Positions 52,300 to 59,252 of a DNA stretch of 64,000 bases are shown here, piece after piece; the stretch's first letter is position 1, and every line of letters begins with the position of its first letter. Source of the stretch: Actinomadura kijaniata NBRC 14229 (GTDB lineage: Bacteria > Actinomycetota > Actinomycetes > Streptosporangiales > Streptosporangiaceae); NCBI RefSeq assembly GCF_001552175.1, contig NZ_BCQR01000012.1, forward strand, positions 1 to 64,000. Reading direction: 5' to 3'. The notes under the pieces are model-generated. The model was not told the origin of the DNA. It saw nothing but the letters and a program-made list of their open reading frames with translations, and made no database searches. The translations under genes were made by a program, and so were the position numbers.

Positions 52300-53919
52300 T
52301 CACCGGCCCGACAGGGTGCGGAGGTAGTTGGGGCCCATCGGGCCGTAGTGCTTGTTGATGTCGGCGCAGCCGAGGCGGGACCGGTCGACCAGGGTCCCGG
52401 CGGTCACCATCGCCTTGGCGGGCAGCGCGGGCGCGTCCAGGGTGCGGGCGCGCAGCAGGCGGTCGCCGGGGCCCAGCAGCGCGTCGAGCCGTTCGGCGAT
52501 CATCCCCAGGCCGGTGCGCAGCGGCAGCAGGCCCTGCTCGGCCAGCGCGAACGCCGGGGCCGCCGCGCACAGGTGCAGCGTGATCGTGACGAACACGCGG
52601 GCCAGCGCCTCGGGGTCGTCGGTGGTCATGCGCGGGTCGTGGAAGCGGCCCGGCTCGCTGTCGCGGCCGAACACGCCCATCAGCCGCAGGTTGTCCACCA
52701 TCATCCCGTCGTTGTCCTTCAGCAGCAGCCGCAGCCGCCCGTCGCCGAGGACCAGGGACAGGTTCTGCTGGTGGGCCTCCAGCGCGATGCCGTAGCGGAA
52801 CAGCTTGACGTTCCACGTCAGCAGCGCGTCCAGATAGGCCCCGAACAGCCACGGCACGTTCCACTGCGCGATGACCGGGCCGCCCTCGGGCGACTCGGCG
52901 GTCAGCGCCGCCACCGGGATGATGTGCGCGCGGGCCGTCTCCGGCGGGAACCGCCGCACCAGGTAGCCCAGGTACGGCGACCCGGCGTGCCCCCAGGTCT
53001 GCTCGTCGGCCAGCAGGACCGGCAGGTTCGGCTCGCGGAGCAGCACGCGGCGCAGGATGCGTTCGGCGCGGGCCCCGTCCGGCAGGCTCTCCGGAACGAT
53101 CGTGCGGCGGTTCCGCACCCCCAGGGTGCTGGTCGGCAGCGGCACCTTCAGATGCGTCAGCGGGTCGGTGGTGACCGTCCGCATCGACAGGGTGGGCATG
53201 ACCTGGAGATACGGCCGCGACCCGAGCCGCGCGTCCCGGTCGTCGCGCAGGTACGGCACCGTCAGCGGATGGACCGGCAGCAGGTCGTGCGTGGTGTTGA
53301 GGCTCTCCGACATGCCGACGTCGGCGGGCTCGGGCCACCAGTTGGGGCGCTCGCCCGCCCGCGTCACCCGCGACTTCGGCACCGCCGCCCAGCGCAGCGT
53401 CACCGCCGGGTCGAACTCCGGCGCGTACTTGCGCAGGTCCGACGGGGACAGCCCGAACCGCGTCCGGCCCGTCGGGTACACCGGGTGGTCCTGGAACGCC
53501 GCCAGCGTCTCGTAGAACGTGCCCGGCCCCCGCCGCAGCCCGTCCGGCACGTCCGCCAGGCGCGCCAGCAGGTCGGGCAGGGCCTCCTGGTGCATCCGCA
53601 GCGTGACCAGGGACTCGCGGCACTCGCGCTCGAACGACCGGAGGTCGTCGCGCGGATGCCCGACCCGCCGCGCGATCAGCAGGACCTCCTCCAGCCGCAG
53701 CCCCTGGTCGGGGTCCACGGTCAGCTCCGACAGGAACCCCGGGTGCATCCCGCCGGTCGGCGCCTCGTCCGGCCCGCGCAGCCGGATGCGGACGCAGCCC
53801 GGCGGCGTCAGGACGCGGTGGACGTGGTCGACGTGCTTGCTCAGGCCCCCGTAGTCCTCGCGCAGCAGGGTGTCCAGGATGCGCGCGGCCAGACGGGACT
53901 CGGCTCGGCGCGCGTTCAC
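52300..53919 (-). CDS. IucA/IucC-family NIS siderophore synthetase
   Basis: A 539-residue NRPS-independent siderophore synthetase. Recognisable parts are HPGFLSE in the N-terminal region, HPLTVPYL, the SMRTVTTDPLTHLKVPLPTS nucleotide loop and EAHQQNLSLVL near the middle of the C-terminal half, then LKDNDG. The family couples citrate or another carboxylate to an amine or alcohol through an adenylate. GTG at 53919 follows GGGAGGT. It follows the ATP-grasp gene by 211 bases on the same strand, with two palindromic repeats between. Confidence 0.92.
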   Translation of the reverse strand: MNARRAESRLAARILDTLLREDYGGLSKHVDHVHRVLTPPGCVRIRLRGPDEAPTGGMHPGFLSELTVDPDQGLRLEEVLLIARRVGHPRDDLRSFERECRESLVTLRMHQEALPDLLARLADVPDGLRRGPGTFYETLAAFQDHPVYPTGRTRFGLSPSDLRKYAPEFDPAVTLRWAAVPKSRVTRAGERPNWWPEPADVGMSESLNTTHDLLPVHPLTVPYLRDDRDARLGSRPYLQVMPTLSMRTVTTDPLTHLKVPLPTSTLGVRNRRTIVPESLPDGARAERILRRVLLREPNLPVLLADEQTWGHAGSPYLGYLVRRFPPETARAHIIPVAALTAESPEGGPVIAQWNVPWLFGAYLDALLTWNVKLFRYGIALEAHQQNLSLVLGDGRLRLLLKDNDGMMVDNLRLMGVFGRDSEPGRFHDPRMTTDDPEALARVFVTITLHLCAAAPAFALAEQGLLPLRTGLGMIAERLDALLGPGDRLLRARTLDAPALPAKAMVTAGTLVDRSRLGCADINKHYGPMGPNYLRTLSGR

Positions 53920-53920
53920 G

Positions 53921-54117
53921 CCGTACCTCCCGCGTGCCTCCAGGGCGCCCCCAGGCACCGTCTTCCCTCGTCATTCTGGTCGCTTCGCTCCGCGTGGCCG
54001 CAGTGCCCATCGGCTCGCCGCGCTCGCGGGTCAGTCCAGACGGCGCCGCGCCCTTCCGGCCTGCTCGCGGTGCGTCCCGCGTGCCTGCGGGGCGCCTCCG
54101 GGCACCGGCCTTCCCGC
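53921..54117. repeat. Two imperfect palindromic repeats between siderophore genes
   Basis: The elements GTGCCTCCAGGGCGCC... (53934-53958) and GTGCCTGCGGGGCGCC... (54081-54105) are about 80% alike, 147 bases apart, and each can fold around GGGCGCCY with GTGCC / GGCAC arms. Flanks of about 12 bases on both sides are also similar. Confidence 0.6.
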
Positions 54118-54130
54118 TTCCCGGGCCCGT

Positions 54131-55279
54131 TCATGCGATCTTCCAGGTGTGCGCGGCGCGGAACGCGGCGACGGCGGCCTCCACCGCCGCGCGGGACGGG
54201 CCGGTCGCGCGGACCGTGCCGAGCCGGTCCCGGTCGGCGCGGCCGGCGTCGACCCGGTCGCCGACCACGCGCCGCGGCCGGTAGGAGATCCGCACGCCGC
54301 TGGTCTCCTGCTCGGTGCGGTCCGGCGCGGCGACCAGCACGCCGCTGCGCTCGGTCAGCACCGCGTCGGCGACCGCGTGCCGGTCGGTGCGCGGCGGCGG
54401 GTCCGGCAGCCGCTCGCCCAGATGGACCCGCACGACCTGCTCGAACAGCGGGACGCCGAGCAGGTCGGCCAGCAGGAGCCCGTCGCGGTCGCCGATCAGC
54501 CGGTGGGCGATCCGGACGATCCGGGCGCGGCCCTCGTGGACGACGAACTCGGTGTGGCACGCGCCCAGCCCGACGCCCAGCGCCTCCAGCTGCGCCAGCA
54601 CCTGGTCGGCGCCCTCCGGCGGCGGCGTCCAGTCCAGGCGTTCGACGACGAAGCGCGGCGGGGCGACCCGGGCGTGGAACGCGCCGAGCACCCGCAGCTC
54701 GCGGCCGTCGCCCAGGGGCTCCAGCGTGTACGTCTCGCCGGGCAGGTGCTCCTCGACGACCAGCGCGCCGCCGCGCCGCGAGTTCAGCTCCTCGCGGCGC
54801 GCCGCCAGCTCCCCCGCGTCGCGGACCCGGAACGCGTCCCCGCCGCCCTCGCGGGGCCGCAGGACCAGCGGGTAGGGCGCGTCCGGCGGGACCCGCCAGG
54901 CGTCGGCGCAGAAGACCGGGTCCAGCCCGGCCAGGTGGCGGCGCAGCAGCGCCCGGTTCCGGGTGCGGGTCGCCGCGCGCCAGTCCTTGGCGGGCAGGTC
55001 GAGGTAGGCGGCGGCCAGCGCCACCGGGGCCTGGAGCCGGTCGCTGTCGGTGAGGACCGCCGCGGGCCGGGACCCGGCCGCGGCGATGATCTCGCGGTAG
55101 TCGGTGACGTCGCAGGCGACCACGCGGCCGTCCCACACCTTGGCGTGCTCGGCGGGCCGGTCGGTGAGCAGCACCGTCTCCAGGCCCCGCTCCCGGCCGA
55201 GCACGGCGGCGGCGGGAAGGAGTCCGTGGGTGACCGAGTCGGTGGTTCTGCCGGCGACGATGTAGAGCGAGGCGGCCAC
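54131..55279 (-). CDS. ATP-grasp ligase, siderophore-associated
   Basis: A protein of about 382 residues with an ATP-grasp layout: YPLVLRPREGGGDAFRV for the nucleotide Lys/Arg loop, ALVVEEHLPGETYTLEP, and EFVVHEGRARIVRIAHRLIG for metal ligands. The pre-ATP-grasp part begins YIVAGRTTDSVTHGLLPAA. It should ligate a carboxylate to an amine. A candidate iron box (55305-55323) precedes the start and the IucA/IucC gene follows, so both probably build one iron chelator. GTG at 55279 has AAGGG upstream; GTG 55285 is an alternative. Confidence 0.85.
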   Translation of the reverse strand: MAASLYIVAGRTTDSVTHGLLPAAAVLGRERGLETVLLTDRPAEHAKVWDGRVVACDVTDYREIIAAAGSRPAAVLTDSDRLQAPVALAAAYLDLPAKDWRAATRTRNRALLRRHLAGLDPVFCADAWRVPPDAPYPLVLRPREGGGDAFRVRDAGELAARREELNSRRGGALVVEEHLPGETYTLEPLGDGRELRVLGAFHARVAPPRFVVERLDWTPPPEGADQVLAQLEALGVGLGACHTEFVVHEGRARIVRIAHRLIGDRDGLLLADLLGVPLFEQVVRVHLGERLPDPPPRTDRHAVADAVLTERSGVLVAAPDRTEQETSGVRISYRPRRVVGDRVDAGRADRDRLGTVRATGPSRAAVEAAVAAFRAAHTWKIA

Positions 55280-55304
55280 GGCCACCCTTTCCAGTCGGCT
55301 TGGT

Positions 55305-55323
55305 GAAGGTAGGGCTTGCCTGA
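55305..55323. promoter_or_regulatory. Candidate IdeR/DmdR iron box
   Basis: GAAGGTAGGGCTTGCCTGA agrees with the consensus TTAGGTTAGGCTAACCTAA at 12 of 19 positions, with the AGGT, GGCT and CCT cores intact. It lies 26-44 bases upstream of the ATP-grasp start. Confidence 0.6.
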
Positions 55324-55480
55324 CTCGCGAAGTCACCCTAGTGATCCGGGTGCGCTCCGCGCGCTAGAACGATGGCACCGCATGTCCCCGGCTGACGGCG
55401 GTTTTGTCGAGTCGTGGTGTGCGCATCGCAAGGCCGCCCCGGAATTGGCCGGTTCGCCGCGCGTGGACGAGGATGGCCCC

Positions 55481-56089
55481 ATGGATCTGGAGGAACGCTG
55501 GGTGGAACTGGCCGGAGCGCCGACCCGGCACATCGGGACCGAGCTGGACGCCCGGTACGGGGAGCCGCACCGCCGCTACCACACGCGCGACCATCTGGTC
55601 GCCGTGCTGGACCTGGTGGACGAGCTGGCCGGATGGGCCGACGACGCCGACGCGGTCCGGCTGGCGGCCTGGTTCCACGACGCGGTCTACGATCCCGAAC
55701 GCGCCGACAACGAGGAGCGCAGCGCCCGCCTGGCGGGCCGGATGCTCGCCGACACCGACCTGTCCGAGGGCACGGTCGCCGAGGTGGTGCGGCTGGTGGA
55801 GCTGACCGCCACGCACGCCCCGGACGCCGGCGACCGCAACGGGCAGGTGCTGTGCGACGCGGACCTGGCGGTCCTGGGCTCCGACCCGGAGCGGTACGCC
55901 GCCTACGCCGCCGCCGTGCGGGAGGAGTACGCGTTCGTCCCCGACGAGTTCTTCCGGGCGGGCCGCGCCGAGGTCCTGAACGGCCTGCTCGCGCTGCCCG
56001 CGCTGTTCCACACGCCGACGGCGCGGGAGCGCTTCGAGGAGCGCGCCCGCCGCAACATCGGGACCGAGCTGATGCTCCTCAACGCCTGA
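55481..56089 (+). CDS. HD-domain metal-dependent phosphohydrolase
   Basis: A 202-residue protein of the predicted HD superfamily group. Metal ligands are YHTRDHL (His), AAWFHDAVYD (the HD pair) and a later Asp in LCDADLAVLG. Relatives are often mislabelled NMDA-receptor-like; the substrate is probably a nucleotide or phosphate ester. ATG at 55481 follows GAGGA. Its 3' end overlaps the convergent DUF4031 gene by 11 bases. Confidence 0.87.
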   Translation: MDLEERWVELAGAPTRHIGTELDARYGEPHRRYHTRDHLVAVLDLVDELAGWADDADAVRLAAWFHDAVYDPERADNEERSARLAGRMLADTDLSEGTVAEVVRLVELTATHAPDAGDRNGQVLCDADLAVLGSDPERYAAYAAAVREEYAFVPDEFFRAGRAEVLNGLLALPALFHTPTARERFEERARRNIGTELMLLNA

Positions 56090-56360
56090 CCGCGCCGCGC
56101 CGCCCGGCCGCCTTGCGGCGGCGCAGCCCCGCCTTCGTCAGCCTGAGCAGCAGCTCCTGGCAGCCCACCTCGTGCGCGCCGAGCGCGACGGCCTTCGCGT
56201 AGAGCTCCTCGGGGACGTCGTAGTGGTCGCGGTCGAAGGCGCGCGGCGGCAGTCCCACATGTTCGGCGAACGCGTGCAGCTCCGCGAACGACTCGTCGCT
56301 CACCATGTGCGACCACACGCGGCCCCGTGCGGGCCACAGTGGCGGGTCTATCAGGATCAA
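56079..56360 (-). CDS. DUF4031 domain protein
   Basis: A 93-residue protein that fits DUF4031 over its length: LILIDPPLWPARGRVWSHMV, SDESFAELHAFAEHVGLPPR, and FDRDHYDVPEELYAKAVALGA. The C-terminus is Arg/Lys-rich. TTG at 56360 is preceded by GGGAGGGG and gives the family's normal N-terminus. Function is unknown. Confidence 0.82.
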   Translation of the reverse strand: MILIDPPLWPARGRVWSHMVSDESFAELHAFAEHVGLPPRAFDRDHYDVPEELYAKAVALGAHEVGCQELLLRLTKAGLRRRKAAGRRGAVRR

Positions 56361-56429
56361 CGCCCCTCCCGGGCTGTCGCGGTCCATCCCCTAAGGTGCC
56401 AGATGAACGCCATGCAAAGGAGCATGTCA

Positions 56430-57827
56430 ATGGACGTATCCGCCTACATCCAGGCGAACCGGGAGCAGTTCTTCGCCGACCTCAAGCAGTGGCTGGCGAT
56501 CCCGTCGATCTCCGGCGACCCCGCGCACCACGCGGACGTCGGGCGCTCGGCCGAGTGGCTGGCCGCCCACCTGCGGGGGCTCGGCTGGCCGACCGTCGAG
56601 GTCTGGCCGACCGGGACGCCGGACGGCCCCGGGCTGCCCGCAGTGTTCGCCGAGTGGCCCGCCGAGGACCCGGACGCGCCGTCGGTCGTCGTCTACGGGC
56701 ACCACGACGTGCAGCCGGTCGAGCCGCTGGAGGAGTGGGACACCGACCCGTTCACCCCCACCGAGAGGGGCGACAGCCTCTACGCGCGCGGCGCCTCCGA
56801 CGACAAGGGGCAGGTGTTCTTCCACACCCTCGGGGTGCGGGCGGGCATGGCGGCGGCGGGATCGGGAGCCCCGCCGGTGACGATCAAGCTGCTGGTGGAG
56901 GGCGAGGAGGAGTCCGGCTCGGTCCACTTCGCCGACCTGCTGCGGGAGCGCCGCGACCGGCTCGCCTGCGACGCGATCGTGATCAGCGACACCACCATGT
57001 GGTCGGCCGACGTCCCGTCGATGTGCACCGGCATGCGCGGCCTGACCGAGGCCGAGGTGTCGCTGTACGGGCCGTCCACCGACCTGCACTCGGGGTCGTT
57101 CGGCGGCGCGGTGCCGAACCCGCTGCACGCCATGGCCGAGCTGCTGGCGCGCCTGCACGACGAGCGGGGCCGCGTCACGCTGCCGGGCTTCTACGACGAC
57201 GTGGTGCCGCTGACCGACGAGGAGCGGGAGCTGTTCGCCCGGCTGCCGTTCGACGAGGCGGCCTGGCTGCGGACCGCCGGGGACAGCCGCGCCGCCTACG
57301 GCGAGGCCGGGTACTCCACCCTGGAGCGGGTCTGGGCGCGGCCGACCGCCGAGGTCAACGGCATGTGGGGCGGGCACACCGGCCCCGGCGGCAAGACGAT
57401 CGTGCCGCGCGAGGCGCACGCGAAGCTGTCGTTCCGGCTGGTGGCGGGGCAGGAGCCGGTGAAGGTGCAGGAGGCGTTCCGGCAGTGGGTCGCCGCCAAC
57501 ACCCCCGAGGGGATCCGGGCCGAGGTCCGCGTCCCCGGCGGCGGCGTGCGGCCGTGCTTCTCGCCGATCGACTCGGCCGGGGTGAAGGCCGCGCGGCGCG
57601 CGATGGAGCGGGCGTTCGGCAAGGAGATCCTGTTCACCCGCGAGGGCGGCAGCGGTCCCGAGGCGGACCTGGCCGACATCCTGGAGGCCCCGCTGATCTT
57701 CGTGGCGGTCGGCCTCGACGAGGACCGCATCCATGCCCCGAACGAGAAGGTGGAGATGCCGCTGCTGCTCAAGGCCGCGGAGGCCGCCGCCTACCTGTGG
57801 GACGAGCTCGCCACCGCCCTTCGCTGA
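56430..57827 (+). CDS. M20-family metallopeptidase (dipeptidase)
   Basis: A 465-residue M20 peptidase of the CNDP/dipeptidase type. Zinc ligands and catalytic residues: H in YGHHDVQP, D in GASDDKGQ, EE in LVEGEEESGS, a later Asp in VISDTTMW and the C-terminal His in DRIHAPNEKV. A dimerisation domain separates the halves. ATG at 56430 has AAAGGAG at seven bases, which decides between four close in-frame ATG codons. Confidence 0.92.
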   Translation: MDVSAYIQANREQFFADLKQWLAIPSISGDPAHHADVGRSAEWLAAHLRGLGWPTVEVWPTGTPDGPGLPAVFAEWPAEDPDAPSVVVYGHHDVQPVEPLEEWDTDPFTPTERGDSLYARGASDDKGQVFFHTLGVRAGMAAAGSGAPPVTIKLLVEGEEESGSVHFADLLRERRDRLACDAIVISDTTMWSADVPSMCTGMRGLTEAEVSLYGPSTDLHSGSFGGAVPNPLHAMAELLARLHDERGRVTLPGFYDDVVPLTDEERELFARLPFDEAAWLRTAGDSRAAYGEAGYSTLERVWARPTAEVNGMWGGHTGPGGKTIVPREAHAKLSFRLVAGQEPVKVQEAFRQWVAANTPEGIRAEVRVPGGGVRPCFSPIDSAGVKAARRAMERAFGKEILFTREGGSGPEADLADILEAPLIFVAVGLDEDRIHAPNEKVEMPLLLKAAEAAAYLWDELATALR

Positions 57828-57862
57828 CGAGCGCCCCACCGAGGAGAGCACCGAGGAGAACC

Positions 57863-58777
57863 GTGTCCGAGACCCCTCTCGAATGGCTGGCCCTGGCGCG
57901 CGGCACCCACGACCGGGTCGCCGACCGCCGCCGCGACGACGCCTGGGTGGCGCGCCGCTGGGCGGACCAGCGTTCCCGGGTGCTGGTCGTCGAGGGGGGA
58001 CGGGCGCCGGTGGCGTTCGACCCGACGCCGCGCCTGGCGTTCGTCCCTCCCGCGCGGGCGCCCGAGGGCGAGCGTTACCTGCTGGGCGTGGACGAACGCG
58101 GCGTCGCCCACTTCGCGGTGGCCGCGCCGCCGCCGACCGTCGAGGGCGCCGAGCCCGCCGACCTGCGCCGGGTCGGCGCGCTGCTCGACGACCTGGAGTC
58201 GGGGCTGATGGCGCACGCGGTCGCGTTGCGGAACTGGCACGACACGCACCGCTTCTGCCCCCGGTGCGGCGCGCCGACGGAGATCGCGTCGGCCGGGCAC
58301 GTGCGGGTGTGCACGCGCGACGACAGCCAGCACTTCCCGCGCGTCGACCCCGCCGTGATCATGCTGGTGCGGGACGACGACGACCGCGTCCTGCTGGCGC
58401 GCGGCCCGCAGTGGCCGCAGGACCGGCGGTCGATCCTGGCCGGGTTCGTCGAGCCGGGGGAGTCGCTGGAGCAGGCCGTGGAGCGCGAGGTGTTCGAGGA
58501 GGTCGGCGTCCGCGTCCACGACATCCGGTACGTGGGCAGCCAGCCGTGGCCGCTGCCGCAGAGCCTGATGGTCGGGTACTTCGCGCGGGCCGCGTCCGGG
58601 CAGGAGCTGCGGCCCGACCCCGAGGAGATCCGCGACGCCGCCTGGTACTCGCGCGACGAGCTGCGGGAGGCGGTGGAGCGCGGGGACCTGGTGTCGCCCG
58701 GCCCGCTGTCGATCGCCGCCCAGATGATCACGCGCTGGTACGGCGGCCCGCTGCCGCGGCAGGCGGAGTTCCGGTGA
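57863..58777 (+). CDS. nudC: NADH/NAD-capped RNA pyrophosphatase NudC
   Basis: A 304-residue Nudix hydrolase. The Nudix box is GFVEPGESLEQAVEREVFEE and the NudC signature SQPWPLPQS follows. The zinc ribbon has FCPRCG and then VCTRDDSQH where the second CxxC normally lies, so one Cys is missing. NudC hydrolyses NADH and removes NAD caps from RNA. GTG at 57863 follows GAGGAGA. The position matches Rv3199c of M. tuberculosis. Confidence 0.93.
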   Translation: MSETPLEWLALARGTHDRVADRRRDDAWVARRWADQRSRVLVVEGGRAPVAFDPTPRLAFVPPARAPEGERYLLGVDERGVAHFAVAAPPPTVEGAEPADLRRVGALLDDLESGLMAHAVALRNWHDTHRFCPRCGAPTEIASAGHVRVCTRDDSQHFPRVDPAVIMLVRDDDDRVLLARGPQWPQDRRSILAGFVEPGESLEQAVEREVFEEVGVRVHDIRYVGSQPWPLPQSLMVGYFARAASGQELRPDPEEIRDAAWYSRDELREAVERGDLVSPGPLSIAAQMITRWYGGPLPRQAEFR

Positions 58778-58780
58778 GAA

Positions 58781-58817
58781 CGCGACGAGGGCCCGCACGC
58801 GGCGGGCCCTCGTCGCG
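58781..58817. terminator. Bidirectional terminator nudC / mycoredoxin
   Basis: Perfect 16-base stem CGCGACGAGGGCCCGC / GCGGGCCCTCGTCGCG with a 5-base loop, between the convergent stops. Confidence 0.85.
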
Positions 58818-58826
58818 GTCGGGGGG

Positions 58827-59114
58827 TCAGACGCCGAGCAGGCGCTTGACCTCCTTGGCGCTGGGGTTGGTCAGCACGACCTGCCCGGCGTCCGGGGTCT
58901 CGACGATCACGGTCGGCACGGTCTGGTTGCCGCCGTTGACGCTCATCACGTAGGTCGCGGCGGCGGGGTCGCGCTCGATGTCGACCTCGTTCATCTGGAT
59001 GCCGTCGCGCGCCAGCTGGCTCTTGAGCCGGCGGCAGAAACCGCACCAGGTGGTGGTGTACATCGTCAGCCGGCCGGTGTGGCCGGGCGCCTGGCCGGTG
59101 GTCGGCGTCGCCAT
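58827..59114 (-). CDS. Mycoredoxin / glutaredoxin-like protein
   Basis: A 95-residue thioredoxin-fold protein with the redox pair C-G-F-C in MYTTTWCGFCRRLK, a cis-Pro in QTVPTVIV and NPSAKEVKRLLG at the end. Actinobacterial mycoredoxins reduce mycothiol mixed disulfides; Rv3198A stands at the same place next to nudC and uvrD2. ATG at 59114 adds about 16 residues before the fold. It is divergent from uvrD2. Confidence 0.9.
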   Translation of the reverse strand: MATPTTGQAPGHTGRLTMYTTTWCGFCRRLKSQLARDGIQMNEVDIERDPAAATYVMSVNGGNQTVPTVIVETPDAGQVVLTNPSAKEVKRLLGV

Positions 59115-59193
59115 CGGTGCGTCGTCTCCCTCATACGGATACGGGGTAAGCAGCGAACAGAAGAACACTCGGGGCTCCGTCCGCATTCCGAGG

Positions 59194-59202
59194 TTATCCA
59201 CA
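59194..59202. promoter_or_regulatory. Perfect DnaA box
   Basis: TTATCCACA, a 9/9 match to the strong DnaA site, in the divergent region before uvrD2 (51 bases upstream of its start). Only one copy is seen, so it is not an origin. Confidence 0.4.
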
Positions 59203-59252
59203 ACCTGGAGTGGATGGCCGATTCGGTCGGCCGGGACTGCCAGGATGGGGGG

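Noticed and set aside
59194..59202. Replication origin
   Set aside because: A single DnaA box without neighbours, and no dnaA, dnaN or AT-rich unwinding region.
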